Shown here: one piece after another, positions 38,411-48,480 of the stretch
How the letters are laid out: each line of letters starts with the position of its first letter
Position numbering within the stretch: position 1 is the first letter of the stretch
NCBI GenBank assembly: GCA_029204225.1
Contig: CM055111.1
Coordinates: 22,039,805 to 22,103,804, forward strand
Source of the DNA: Diphasiastrum complanatum
Taxonomy: Eukaryota > Streptophyta > Lycopodiopsida > Lycopodiales > Lycopodiaceae
Length of the DNA stretch: 64,000 nucleotides
Direction of reading: 5' to 3'
Translations under genes and position numbers: made by a program
Notes under the pieces: model-generated
Told to the model about the DNA's origin: nothing
The model's input: the letters and a program-made list of their open reading frames with translations, nothing else
Databases searched by the model: none

Positions 38411-38703
38411 GTGTCTCCTTAGGATGTGCTGGCCCTCGGCTATAAGCATATGATTCTTTGGGGTGGTTTCTTTGCTCAAAAATGACAAATTAGCTCTCAA
38501 TTCTTTGTGTGAATAAGAGCAATGAATTATAGTGGGGGGAGGGCATCTCCTTGCAAGGCCTTTTCGCCAAGGAAGCCCTACTTGTGGAGAAAGGGTTGCG
38601 GAAGGAGACCTTTCTCCATATGAAATTTCTTTCCGAAGTTTTAGAGATTTGGCTATGCACTTTTGTACATGCGTTAAGGCATGTAATTGCTTATTATTGA
38701 CAT

Positions 38704-38791
38704 GCGACCATGGGGTTGGCTCAATTGGTTAGCTTGACATCCAAAGTTTCTTTGGTCTTAGGTTCGAACCTCCCCTTGAAAACCAAGAAGC
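38704..38791 (+). mobile_element. tRNA-derived SINE with 11-bp target duplication
   Basis: It has a tRNA-like A box (TGGCTCAATTGGTTAG) and B box (GGTTCGAACC) about 35 bases apart, the pol III promoter of tRNA-derived SINEs, then a short tail ending 'accaagaagc'. It is flanked by ATTATTGACAT at 38693-38703 and 38792-38802. It is only 88 bases long. Confidence 0.8.
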
Positions 38792-39075
38792 ATTATTGAC
38801 ATATGATGAGCATTGTTTTTTTTTTCAGACTTTAGTTATGGTGTCAAGCATAGTTTTATTGGTGATCGGGGGTCTACTTTAGGTTTCTTCTTAAAAAGAC
38901 TTCAAAAGGTGATTTTCCAGCAAGTGCATTGTGAGATAATCTACTGCACAAATAGTTTGCACAATTTATAGCTTCACCCCAATATTCAATAGGCAAAGAA
39001 GCTACTACTCGAATTGCTTTAGCACATTCACATAAAGATCTGTTTTTCCTCTCAGCTACTCCATTTTGAGATGGA

Positions 39076-39144
39076 CAACTGGTTAGCTTGGCATCCAACG
39101 TTTCTTTGGTCCCAGGTTCGAGCCTCCCCTTGGAAACCAAGAAG
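39076..39144 (+). mobile_element. SINE copy, 5'-truncated
   Basis: Same family as 38704-38791 but starts inside the A box (caactggttagc). Flanked on both sides by the 14-base target sequence CATTTTGAGATGGA (39062-39075, 39145-39158). Confidence 0.8.
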
Positions 39145-39158
39145 CATTTTGAGATGGA

Positions 39159-39244
39159 ACCCAACGGGGTTGGCTCAACTGGTTAGCTTGGCATCCAAAG
39201 TTTCTTTGGTCCCAGGTTCGAGCCTCCCCTTGGAAACCAAGAAG
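39159..39244 (+). mobile_element. SINE copy, full length
   Basis: A box TGGCTCAACTGGTTAG and B box GGTTCGAGCC. It is flanked by CATTTTGAGATGGA at 39145-39158 and 39245-39258. It lies within the copia integrase reading frame. Confidence 0.85.
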
Positions 39245-39849
39245 CATTTTGAGATGGAGAATAAGCACAAGAAAACTCTCTCTTTATTCCTTCACCTTCA
39301 CAATAATCATGAAACTTGTTCGAGATGTATTCACCTCCTCCATCACATCTTAAAACTTTAACTTTGAAAGAAAACTGTTTCTCAACAAAAGCTTTGAAGA
39401 TTAAGAAGTGATCAAAAACCATAGCCTTTGAAGAAAGTAGATACAACCAAGTATATCTAGTAAAGTCATCAATAAAGGTGACAAAACATGTTGCACCACC
39501 AATACTTTTAGAAGAGAAAAAATGTACATCTGAGTGTATAAGTTCCAAAGGATGAGTATTCTTTATAAAAGACTTTTGATATGGCTTTCTGTGTGACTTT
39601 GCAATGGCACAAGCCTCACAAGGCTTGAAATCTTTAGAAAGAGATTTTGGAAAACCAATAGCCTTTATCTTCTTAACCATAGAAGACATAGATTTGAAGT
39701 TAGGATGACCCAACCTTCTATGCCACAGCTCCTCCTTAGATAACAAAGCAACTTCACAAAGGTTTGCATTCTCATAAGAATTCAACTTAAAAATTCCACC
39801 ACATCTCGATTCATCAGCAAGGATCTCATCATTTCTCTTGATAAAACAA

Positions 39850-40598
39850 TGTTGGAGGGTTTGCGGATCCCAAGACAACCCTAACCCTAGTTAATAAGTG
39901 AGAGGAATTTGGCACCATGTGTGTTTAAGTCCAACCCGATGATCACATAGTTATTTGATTGATTAGTTAAAAGTTAATAAAGGACTTTAGGCCTTTTTGT
40001 GGGACTTTTAATGTCGTAGGGCCTAAATGTCAAGTTATTGAATAAAATTGGGTTTCCCTCCAATTTTGATGGTTCTCACACGTTTTCAAATTTGAATAAA
40101 AAGAGAGGCAAGACTGGACCAATAGGATTCAAATGCCAGGGTCCTCCTCTCTACTATAGAAAGGGACCAACTCGAGTTGTTCCTCATGTTCATTTCCTCA
40201 TTTCAATAAAGTAGATTGGTTCTCTTTAGAAATGGATTGATGAATGTCCTTGTTCTTCCTCTCTTCTCCTCCATTTCTCATGCTTTCTTTGGATTTTGCT
40301 AATTGTTGCATTTGATCATTATTGGGATTGCTATTTTATGCTTTTTCTGAGAGAAAAAGGGAGAGAGAGAGAGAAGAGTAAGTTTCTATCATTGTTGTGG
40401 ATTTAGGGTTAATGGATGTTAATGTTAATTCTTAGTATTAATGGATGTTAGTGTTAGATCCTCCATTCATGTTGAAATCTGAACTATACTATCGCTCTCA
40501 TGGGAACGAACCTACGCGTGACAACTAACTTCCGTCTCTTTGATGCTAGATTGACTAGATCTTGGATTCAGATTAGGCAAGGAAAGAAACCCACTACA
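39850..40598 (+). repeat. LTR1 (5' LTR of array)
   Basis: 749 bases, TGTTGGAGGG to CCCACTACA. A CCAAT box at 40119 and a TATA-like 'ctactatagaa' at about 40153 mark the promoter. It carries the long form of the sequence downstream of TATA, shared with LTR4. Confidence 0.93.
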
Positions 40599-40602
40599 AT
40601 TT

Positions 40603-40620
40603 GGGCGCCGTTGCCGGGGA
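40603..40620 (+). other. Primer-binding site for tRNA-Asp
   Basis: GGGCGCCGTTGCCGGGGA matches the complement of the plant tRNA-Asp 3' end (TGGCGCCGTTGCCGGGGA) at 17 of 18 bases, four bases after LTR1. Confidence 0.9.
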
Positions 40621-41714
40621 GCTACGCCAATTTTTGAGTTTGCAGCATGTTTGACTAATGGTTAGCTTACATTAGGCATCTTGTCGAGGTATTTAAACAG
40701 GGAAAGCTATTCAGATCACTAATCTTAAGATCCATTTGGATCTGAGATATCAGAGAAAATAACAAAAATCGGTCAAATCTGTCAAAATTGGTCAAAAAGA
40801 GGCAAAAAGCGTCATCAGAGCCCAGAACTTTTTATCCTCTTTCAGGAAACCTTCGCTGAGTTGCAGACACCTTCGGTTTTGTTTACAGAACCTTCAATTT
40901 GAAGGGCGAAGATTAATTCCTAGCAGATTTCTAGAAACATCAGAAAAACCACCAAAAAACACCAAAAATTATCAAAATCCTAAAAAATACAAAAAAAGAA
41001 CCTTCGCCCAATTCACTGTGCTTAGATGTGATTCAAATCTATCTATTGCCAGGTTGACGAAGAATAATACCAAAAATAGAAAGGCTTTCAGAGGATCAGT
41101 TGTCATATTGTCATATTTTTGCCAAAAAGTCACTTTTTTGCAAAATTATCAGTATTACTCTTGATCCTTCGCCAGAACCTTCGCCGAGTTTTCAAAACAT
41201 TCTATTTATATAAAAATACTATTTTTGAGTTCGGCGAAGATTTATCTTGATTAGATCACAAAAAATCTTGATTTTTACCCTCGTCAGATCACAAAAACTA
41301 TATTTTCTTGTGTCAAAAACTTTCTCCGGTTGTCCATAGTTTTATCTGTGTCAGATCTTCCATTTGAGAAGTCGGCGAAGGTTATTTTCCAAGAAATTGC
41401 CAAAAAAAATTGTTCAGAGAGTTTTTATCCCAAAATAGCATTGTTGAACCTTCGCCGAGCCAACCTTCGCCAGTCCTAATTTTAGTTTCTGATTTTCCAG
41501 ATCAAGTCTCTGTCAAAATTTGGATCAGAGCTGATATATTTTGAATTGGACTTTGAGAGAATTATCATTTTTGAGAAGTATTGATTGATCAAATTTTGGT
41601 TAGTTTCTCATCATATAGAATCAGATTCTTGAAAAGTGGAATAGAGCTAGCAGATCTAATCTAAGATAGTTTTTGGAAAAATCTATATCCAATCACATTA
41701 TCAATTTGATCTAA
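40621..41714 (+). mobile_element. Gypsy 5' leader with repeated CTTCGCC motifs
   Basis: Non-coding, about 1.1 kb. It contains repeated ACCTTCGCCGAG-like motifs and their complements (for example near 40850, 41000, 41170, 41225, 41370 and 41450). The same motifs recur downstream of pol. Confidence 0.8.
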
Positions 41715-43581
41715 ATGGCTGCCCCTAGAGCTGCTCCTGGAGGTGCTCCACAGGAGGTCAATCCAATTATTGTTAGAAGGGCACCCCGATTGGATCTACC
41801 CAAATATAATGGATTAACAGATCTAGTTTGATTTCTTCATATCTATGCTGAATCCTATGAGGTCTATGGTGAGATTTATCCTCAAGATAAACTTAAGCTG
41901 TTTCCTATGGCCTTAACAGACGCAGCACAAGATTGGTACTATAACCAAGATGAAACTGAGCGTACAGATTGGGAGGTTGTTAAACGAGCCCTTATCACAC
42001 AGTTCAAACCGCGGAAGTTTATTGAAGACTCTTTTCTATTTTTAAGTAAAATTAAAATGAGAAAGCGGGAAATGGTTCGAGATTACATCGAAAAGTGAAA
42101 CGTCTTAGATCTGAATGTGAGCCTGAGCTGAAAATGCCATGATTATGTGGTTTTTGTCAGGTCTACCTAAACGGATCCGACGTGAACTGAAACGCCATAA
42201 TGAGTACGCACTTTTGCAAAATGCGATGGACGATGCAATTCGGGAGGAGGATGAAGATTCAGATGATGAGCCGAATGTCAGTATGTTGCTCTATACAACA
42301 GGACAGACTACTACGACATCCACCATTATTGCATCAACAAATGTCAATGCTACTGCAGAAATGATGCTCAATGAGTTCGAGAAACTCAGGAAGACCCAGT
42401 AGAAACAGATGGAAAAGTTGCAATTGCAATCTGATGAGAAAATCAAAGCATTGGAAAATTTCCACAAAGAAGCGAACAAGGAACCTGAGAAGTTTGCAAA
42501 GACTTTTCCTACCAGAGAAAATGTCTGGTGTTCTATTTGTACAGGAAATTACACAGTGAACGAGTGTCCTCAATTGAAAAAACAAATGGAAATTAGTGTT
42601 TGCCATCTGTGTAATTCACCTGACCATGAGATTGCCTTTTGCAACTTCAACCCTCGGATGATTCAGCAATGGTATGCCCAGATGGGATATCGAAATCCAC
42701 AGTATGGAGACAATCCAGCAGCAAGACTATGACAATCTACTCTTGGATACCCGGAGCGTCTAGCCTTGCCTGCCCCACCAAAGCACTCCGCTCTTCCTGC
42801 CAATTTGATGAAACCAGAACCTTACGGAAGTGCTGAGCAATGGAGCTATGGTAATGATCAGGAGGGTGGATCTTCATAACAGTATGCCATTTATGCTGCC
42901 GCTCAACAACAAGCCTCGAGAAATTGGGCCAGAGCACCACTTAATTGCTTTGCATGTGGAGAAAATCACAGAGTTGCAGAATGCCCAAATAAAGAAAAAT
43001 TTGTACCATTCTATCGTGACTGTGGATATGGGCATTGCTATAAAGACTATCCAGCAAGACCAAAGCCACCACCAGCTACAGCACCTGTAAATTTGATAAC
43101 AATCAAGCAAGGATTGGTAGCTCATAATAAACCAATTGCACCCTTGATGGTGGTCACCAGAGCACAAAAGCAAAAAGAACCAGTAGTGGATTCAGTACCT
43201 ACTGATTCTATACCATTGAATGATACACCAACAGCATTGGAAATTTATCCAAATCTTAATGCAGAAAAACGAAGATATCAGGATATGAGACATTGGATTA
43301 AGCATCTGCAAGAAGAAGAGGAACTTGAAGCTGCTAAAGTAACAACTAAAGTTCGGTCTTCACCATTGCAGCCTTTAAGAAATTTATGTACGGATATGAA
43401 TGATCAATTACATCGTCACGAAGAACCCTTCAAGATGACGGAACCGGAAGCACCGCATACAGAATTACTCATGAATATTTTGTCTAGCAAGATCAATATT
43501 TCATTGGGAGAGCTCCTAAAGTTGGTGCCAAAAGCAAAAGAAGAAGTCTTAGCACAAAATTTAGCTCAAGAAGAATCATAA
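41715..43581 (+). pseudogene. Gypsy gag with four zinc-knuckle-like motifs
   Basis: The frame begins at ATG 41715. The retrotransposon gag domain includes LPKYNGLTD, LFPMALTDAAQDWYYNQDE, KPRKFIEDSFLFLSK and MWFLSGLPKRIRRELKRH. A helical stretch follows, then cysteine motifs near 42530 (CSICTGNYTVNECP), 42605 (CHLCNSPDHEIAFC), 42948 (CFACGENHRVAECP) and a degenerate one near 43018 (CGYGHCYKDYP). Stops occur at about 41829, 42096, 42400, 42730 and 42878, and there is a frameshift near 42090. The C-terminal 160 residues (43093-43581) remain open and have no motif I know. Confidence 0.88.
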
Positions 43582-43599
43582 GACCATCAGGAGCCGCTC

Positions 43600-44265
43600 T
43601 TTTGTGTTGGATTTGAAGAATCTAACGATGTACTACATGTTGGAGCAGCTTGGGAAAGTGAACAAAAGACTATCACTCTGCCAATACAACATAGACAATT
43701 TTCTAAAGAAATAGCCATGATAGACGGTGGTTCAGGAGTTAACTTGATTTCTACAAAGGTATGTACAAAATGGAGCCTTACAAAGATTAAGCCTACTACT
43801 TTTGCTATTAAGCTAGCTGATCAAACGACGGTTCGTCCACGAGGAATGGTGGAAGATATACTTGTCAGGATTGTAGGAGTACAATTCGTCATTACTTTCG
43901 TTGTGATGGACTTACCAGAAGTACCAAATGTCTATCGAGTTCTCTTAGGACGTCCATGGTTACGAGTTCCGCAAGTAATTCATAACTGGGATACCGAACA
44001 GTTAAAATTGATCCTACGACTTGGATTATCAAGCCAGTGGTTCAAAAAGCGGATGACGATTCATCAACAACGGATCACACTTGTGATCGACCAAAGAAAA
44101 AATTGGGAGTTCACTATGATTCTCAAACGGATACTGTCAATTGACGAAGCTCTTGCAACAATTGATTGTACAGCAGGATATATGTGTCAACAAGATATTC
44201 AATTAGAGATGAGCGAGATTTCCTTGTTAGATCAAACTTGGATACGCCAATCACGTTTTCACTAA
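43600..44265 (+). pseudogene. Gypsy protease (retropepsin-like)
   Basis: The open block from 43717 begins MIDGGSGVNLISTK, a retropepsin flap-and-active-site region with D-G-G in place of the usual D-S/T-G, followed by VLLGRPWLR, the conserved gypsy motif. It separates from gag by a stop at 43579-43581 and from RT by several stops between 44265 and 44780. Confidence 0.8.
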
Positions 44266-44779
44266 ATGCGCTGAATGTAGCCTAGATATCAACGAAACCT
44301 ATACCAAATCCAATTGAGGATGATCTCATACCAATGAGCCATGTCTTAACTTATGATGGCAATGCAGAACTTACGGATGAATAGATTCTACATCATATGG
44401 ATCCGACCAGATTTGGAGTGCGTAATGTTCTTGATAAACCAACAATCAAATCGGCCAAAGCAGTTATATTGAAGGGAGACAAGATGACAGGTTCGATGAC
44501 GAAGAAACAAGCAAAGTAACATTATAATACGGTCTCCCTCAAACGTTTGATTTAAAGGAAGTGCCACCTCTATTGGATAAAGACAAAGGAAAAGTCAAGA
44601 ATGATTCTTCAAGTCAGATCTCCAGCAAGACATCATTGTCTAGGAAGTCTTCACGTGAGAAGAAAGATTTATCATCTCGAAAGTCATCACCTCCACGATC
44701 AATTCCTCCTAAGAAGACTAAATGAAGATCCAAGACAAGTCCTTTCGAAAAAGAACAAGCAAATGTAGTCCAGCATGAT

Positions 44780-46510
44780 ATGCTAGAGCATTTTAAACGT
44801 TATACACTGGATGATGTGGTTATCATGTTACCTAAAGCACATCGTGAACCTGAAGAACACATGCTGAAATCTAAAGAGGTTTACGATGGCCCAGCTAGGA
44901 TGCAGCCAATGAATCTTGCAGAACCAGGAGAACCAGAAAAGATTGTACAAGTGGGATCACAACTTACTCCTGAACAGTATCAAGCACTCCGTTTGCTACT
45001 TATTAAGTATCAAGATTGTTTTGCATGGACTTATCAAGATTTGAAGGGTATTCCGACATCAGTCATTGAACATACCGTACCTTTAGTGCCTGATGCAGTA
45101 CCAAAGGTTACAAAGTTCTATAGCTGTAATCTTAATGTGGCAGATCTGATAAAGAAAGAACTTCAGAGATTGCTTGACGCCGATTTCATTTATAAGATCG
45201 AGCAAACCGATTGGATTTCACCGATTGTCATTGTTCCTAAGAAAAATGAGAAATTGCGAATCTGTGTGAATCTCAAAGCATTGAATAAAGTGACACGGAA
45301 GGATCACTTTCCGTTACCTTTTACTGAAAGCATTTTGGATCGCCTTGCTGGAGCAGAAGCTTATAGTTTCTTGGATGGATTTAGTGGTTACAACCAGGTT
45401 AAGATTGCACCTGCCGATCGCCACAAAACTGCTTTTGCAACAGAATGGGGCACCTATGCTTACAAAGTAATGTCGTTTGGAATCTGTAATGCACCAAGTT
45501 CATTCCAAAGAGTAATGCAATTTGCCTTTAAAAATTATCTGCAGAAATTCCTTGAAATTTACTTGGACGACTTGGGAGTTTATAGTACAGATACAAACCA
45601 CCTGGATCGATTGGAGAAAGTCTTTGAAAGATGCCACAAATATCATATTTCTCTAAATCCAGAAAGATACTAGATATGGGTTTCTCACGGAGTGGTGCTT
45701 GGACATGTGATATCAAAACATGGTATTGCCACCGATTACTCTAAGATCAAAGCTATTGTGGAATTGCCACCGCCAGCAACAATTTGAGGAGTTTATGTGT
45801 TTATGGGTCATGCGAACTACTATCGAATTTTTATTATCTTCTTTGCGGATTTAGCATGACCTATATACAAATTAACTATTGTTCCTATTTGGACAGTAGA
45901 GGCGTTAGAAGCCTTTGAAAAGTTAAAAAAAGCATTATCTTTAGCACCAATACTGCGTTCTCCATATTGGACATTAGAGTTTCATGTTCATACGGATGCC
46001 TCAATATATGCCATTGGATCAGTTTTGACGTAGCCAAGTGACTATAAAAAGGATTATCCTATACGATTTGCAAGCAGACAGCTTACAGATCCAGAGAAGA
46101 ATTATTCAGCAACAGAACATGAAGCACTAGCCATGACTTTTTCTGTTCGGAAATTTCGTCACTATCTCATGGAAATGCACTTTGCATTTTATACGGATCA
46201 TCAACCGTTACTTTACTTGGTAAATAAGACGTGTAATACTGGACTTATTGCAACATGGTTATTATTATTGACTGAATTTGACTTTTGAATTGTGGTCAGA
46301 AAGGGGAAGCAACATTATCTAGCCGATCACGTTTCACGAATTGAATCTGCACCAGTTAATACTGAAGTGGATGATGAACTGCCAGATGTTGCATTGTTCT
46401 ATGTTGAAGCAGTACTTGAGTGGGCGGCAGATATTGTTGAGTACCTGATGCTAGGACAACCGAATGACTCTTTGAAAAAAGTACAGAAAAGACAATTGAT
46501 TCACAAGGCT
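44780..46510 (+). pseudogene. Gypsy reverse transcriptase and RNase H
   Basis: The RT part is one open block to 45673. It has DWISPIVIVPKKN, RICVNLKALNKVTRKDHFPLP, FLDGFSGYNQVKIAP, the fingers/palm FGICNAPSSFQRVM and the catalytic IYLDDLGVY. After a stop at 45671 it continues with VLGHVISKHGI, the connection, and RNase H motifs (VHTDASIYAIGSVL, SATEHEALAM, YTDHQPLLYL). Several stops interrupt it, for example near 45787, 45857, 46033, 46287 and 46511. Active-site residues are preserved despite the stops, which suggests fairly recent decay. Confidence 0.92.
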
Positions 46511-47688
46511 TAACCTTATCAATTAATTGCAAGACAATTTTATCGTCGTGGATCAGATAATATTTTACGAAGATGTATTTTACCGCATGAAGTACCAGAT
46601 CTAATCATGTTTTCACATGATGGCATGGGTGGAGGACACTTCTCTACAGATATTACTATTCGCAAACTTTTGCAATCCGGTTGTTGGTGGCCTACGCTTC
46701 ATAAGGACACAGAAAATTTTATTCAGACATGTGATGTCTGCCAGCGAGCACGACAGCCTACTCGACAGAATTATGAACCCTTACATACGGTTTTATCGCA
46801 AGCACCGTTTGAAAAATGGGGACTGAATTATGTTGGTCCTATTCATCCCGCTGCTCAAGATCTCAGGCCCGATACATTATCGTCGCAACTGATTATATGA
46901 CCAAGTGGGTTGAAGCCAAAGCTGTCAAAGTAGCTGATGCGAAATCTACAACTAAGTTTCTATATGAAAATATTATAGTCTGATTTGGATGTCCGATCGA
47001 AATTGTCAATGATCGGGTTACACACTTTGTTAATCAAACAATAAAGTGTTTATTGGAATATTTTTTTGTTATACACAGATTTAGTACTCCCTATTATCCC
47101 AGAGGGAATGGCCAAGCTGAATCTTCCAATAAGATTCTCTACACCATTATGACAAAGACAGTTGAAGCGAGTCGGTCTGATTGGGAACATAAACTGTATG
47201 CAGCAGTATGGGCATTCAAAATCGGTTACAAAAATAGTACAAATCAAACACCTTTTCAACTGGTTTATGGTCAAGATGTTGTTATGCCAATTGAATTTTT
47301 AATCCCATCTTTACGCATAGCAGCAACGGAATGATTAAATGATGATCAGTCTTTACAACTTTGCCACGATGCATTGCACAAATTATGTGAAACTCGATTG
47401 ATGGCAGTTCATGCCTTAGCAGCAGAGAAAGCCCGCCGCAAGGCATGGCACAATCGGCGATTGCATAAGAAAGATCTGGAAGCAGGAGATCTTGCATTGA
47501 TGTACAAAACCAAGCTGATCAAGGGTAAGTTGAAGTTTACTGAGGAAGGCCCATATAAAGTGAAGGAAATTTTGAACTATGGCGCAGTAATTCTTGAGCA
47601 CTTGGATGGGAAACGATTTGATACTCCGGTAAATGGCAGCCGATTATGCAAGTTTCGGCAGCCTGCTCCGCCAGTTCAACAAGCCTGA
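46511..47688 (+). pseudogene. Gypsy integrase
   Basis: It contains the HHCC zinc finger (HDGMGGGHFSTDITIRKLL, then CDVCQRARQP near 46735), the core motifs WGLNYVGPI and, after a frameshift near 46860, [12 protein letters not shown]. The catalytic glutamate lies in the GNGQAESSNKIL motif near 47103. The C-terminal GPY/F-type motif EGPYKVKEI is at about 47545 and the frame stops at 47686. There is no chromodomain. A TGA at 46981 interrupts the core. Confidence 0.9.
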
Positions 47689-48480
47689 TCTCAATATATT
47701 TTTTCATTTTATTTGTTTTCAATTTTTTGTTTTCAGTATTTAATTTGCTGACTTTTTTTGGAAAAAGACAGTTGAAAAAAAAAAAAAAAAGAGAAAATAA
47801 GAAAGAAAGAAAAAATAAGAAAAGACCGATGAGCAAAAGTCAGGAAGTCATCGACATAAGGAAACGAAAGCACAATATTTTTATGGAAAATGACTTAGGG
47901 AACCACTATTTTGGGCCGATTTGGCCAATACAGTATCGGAAACCTTCGTTGAGCTCTCAGACCGTACATCCACCCTTGATTTATCTAAATTGAGGTGGGC
48001 AAAGGTTTCTGACAAGAGAAAATTCAATTTTTGAGTCAGGCGAATGTTCAGTGATATGCCATTTTGGGAACCTTCGCTGAGCATCATAACATCATTATGA
48101 ACCTTCGCAGACCTGCTAGATGATTTTAAAATGTCAAAATTAGGTTATCCATAGGTTTAGATTGTGGAAAAAAACATTTATGACAGTACTTGGGCGAAGG
48201 ACCCTCCTGGGCGAAGCTTCATCCTTTGCTAGCCCTGGAAAACGTTCGCCTGATAGGTTTAGATCCCTAGAAACCTTCGCCGAGATTTTTATAGCCTATT
48301 TTTATAGTACTGTACATGCGTGCAAATTTTTGTTCAGAACTGATCAGCCCAACTACTATTCAGTGTAATGGACCCACCAAATTCACCTATAAGTTGGCTG
48401 AAATCGAATTCATTCCTTACTTGTGCTAGCGAAGCCCTTGTGAATTTTTCGTGTGACCAAAGCCTTCCAAATTTCCTGCA
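47689..48480 (+). mobile_element. Spacer between integrase and ORF3
   Basis: Non-coding, with a T-rich then A-rich block near 47700-47830 and a cluster of CTTCGCC-type motifs at 47940-48290, matching those in the 5' leader. Confidence 0.7.

Larger units (their letters stand above)
38874..39844 (-). pseudogene. Ty1/copia integrase, split by SINEs
   Basis: The minus strand encodes a well-preserved copia integrase. The H2C2 zinc finger (ELWHRRLGHPN then CEACAIAKSHR) is near 39600-39720. The core includes HSDVHFF, FVTFIDDFTRYTWLYL and RCDGGGEY. After two SINE copies (39062-39258) it resumes with NGVAERKNRSL, which carries the catalytic glutamate, and WGEAINCANYLCSRL, ending SPFEVFLRR near 38880. 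Reverse transcriptase and RNase H are absent. Its N-terminal side stops at 39845-39849, the target duplication of the gypsy array. The matching gag and protease continue at 58446-59670. Confidence 0.92.
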
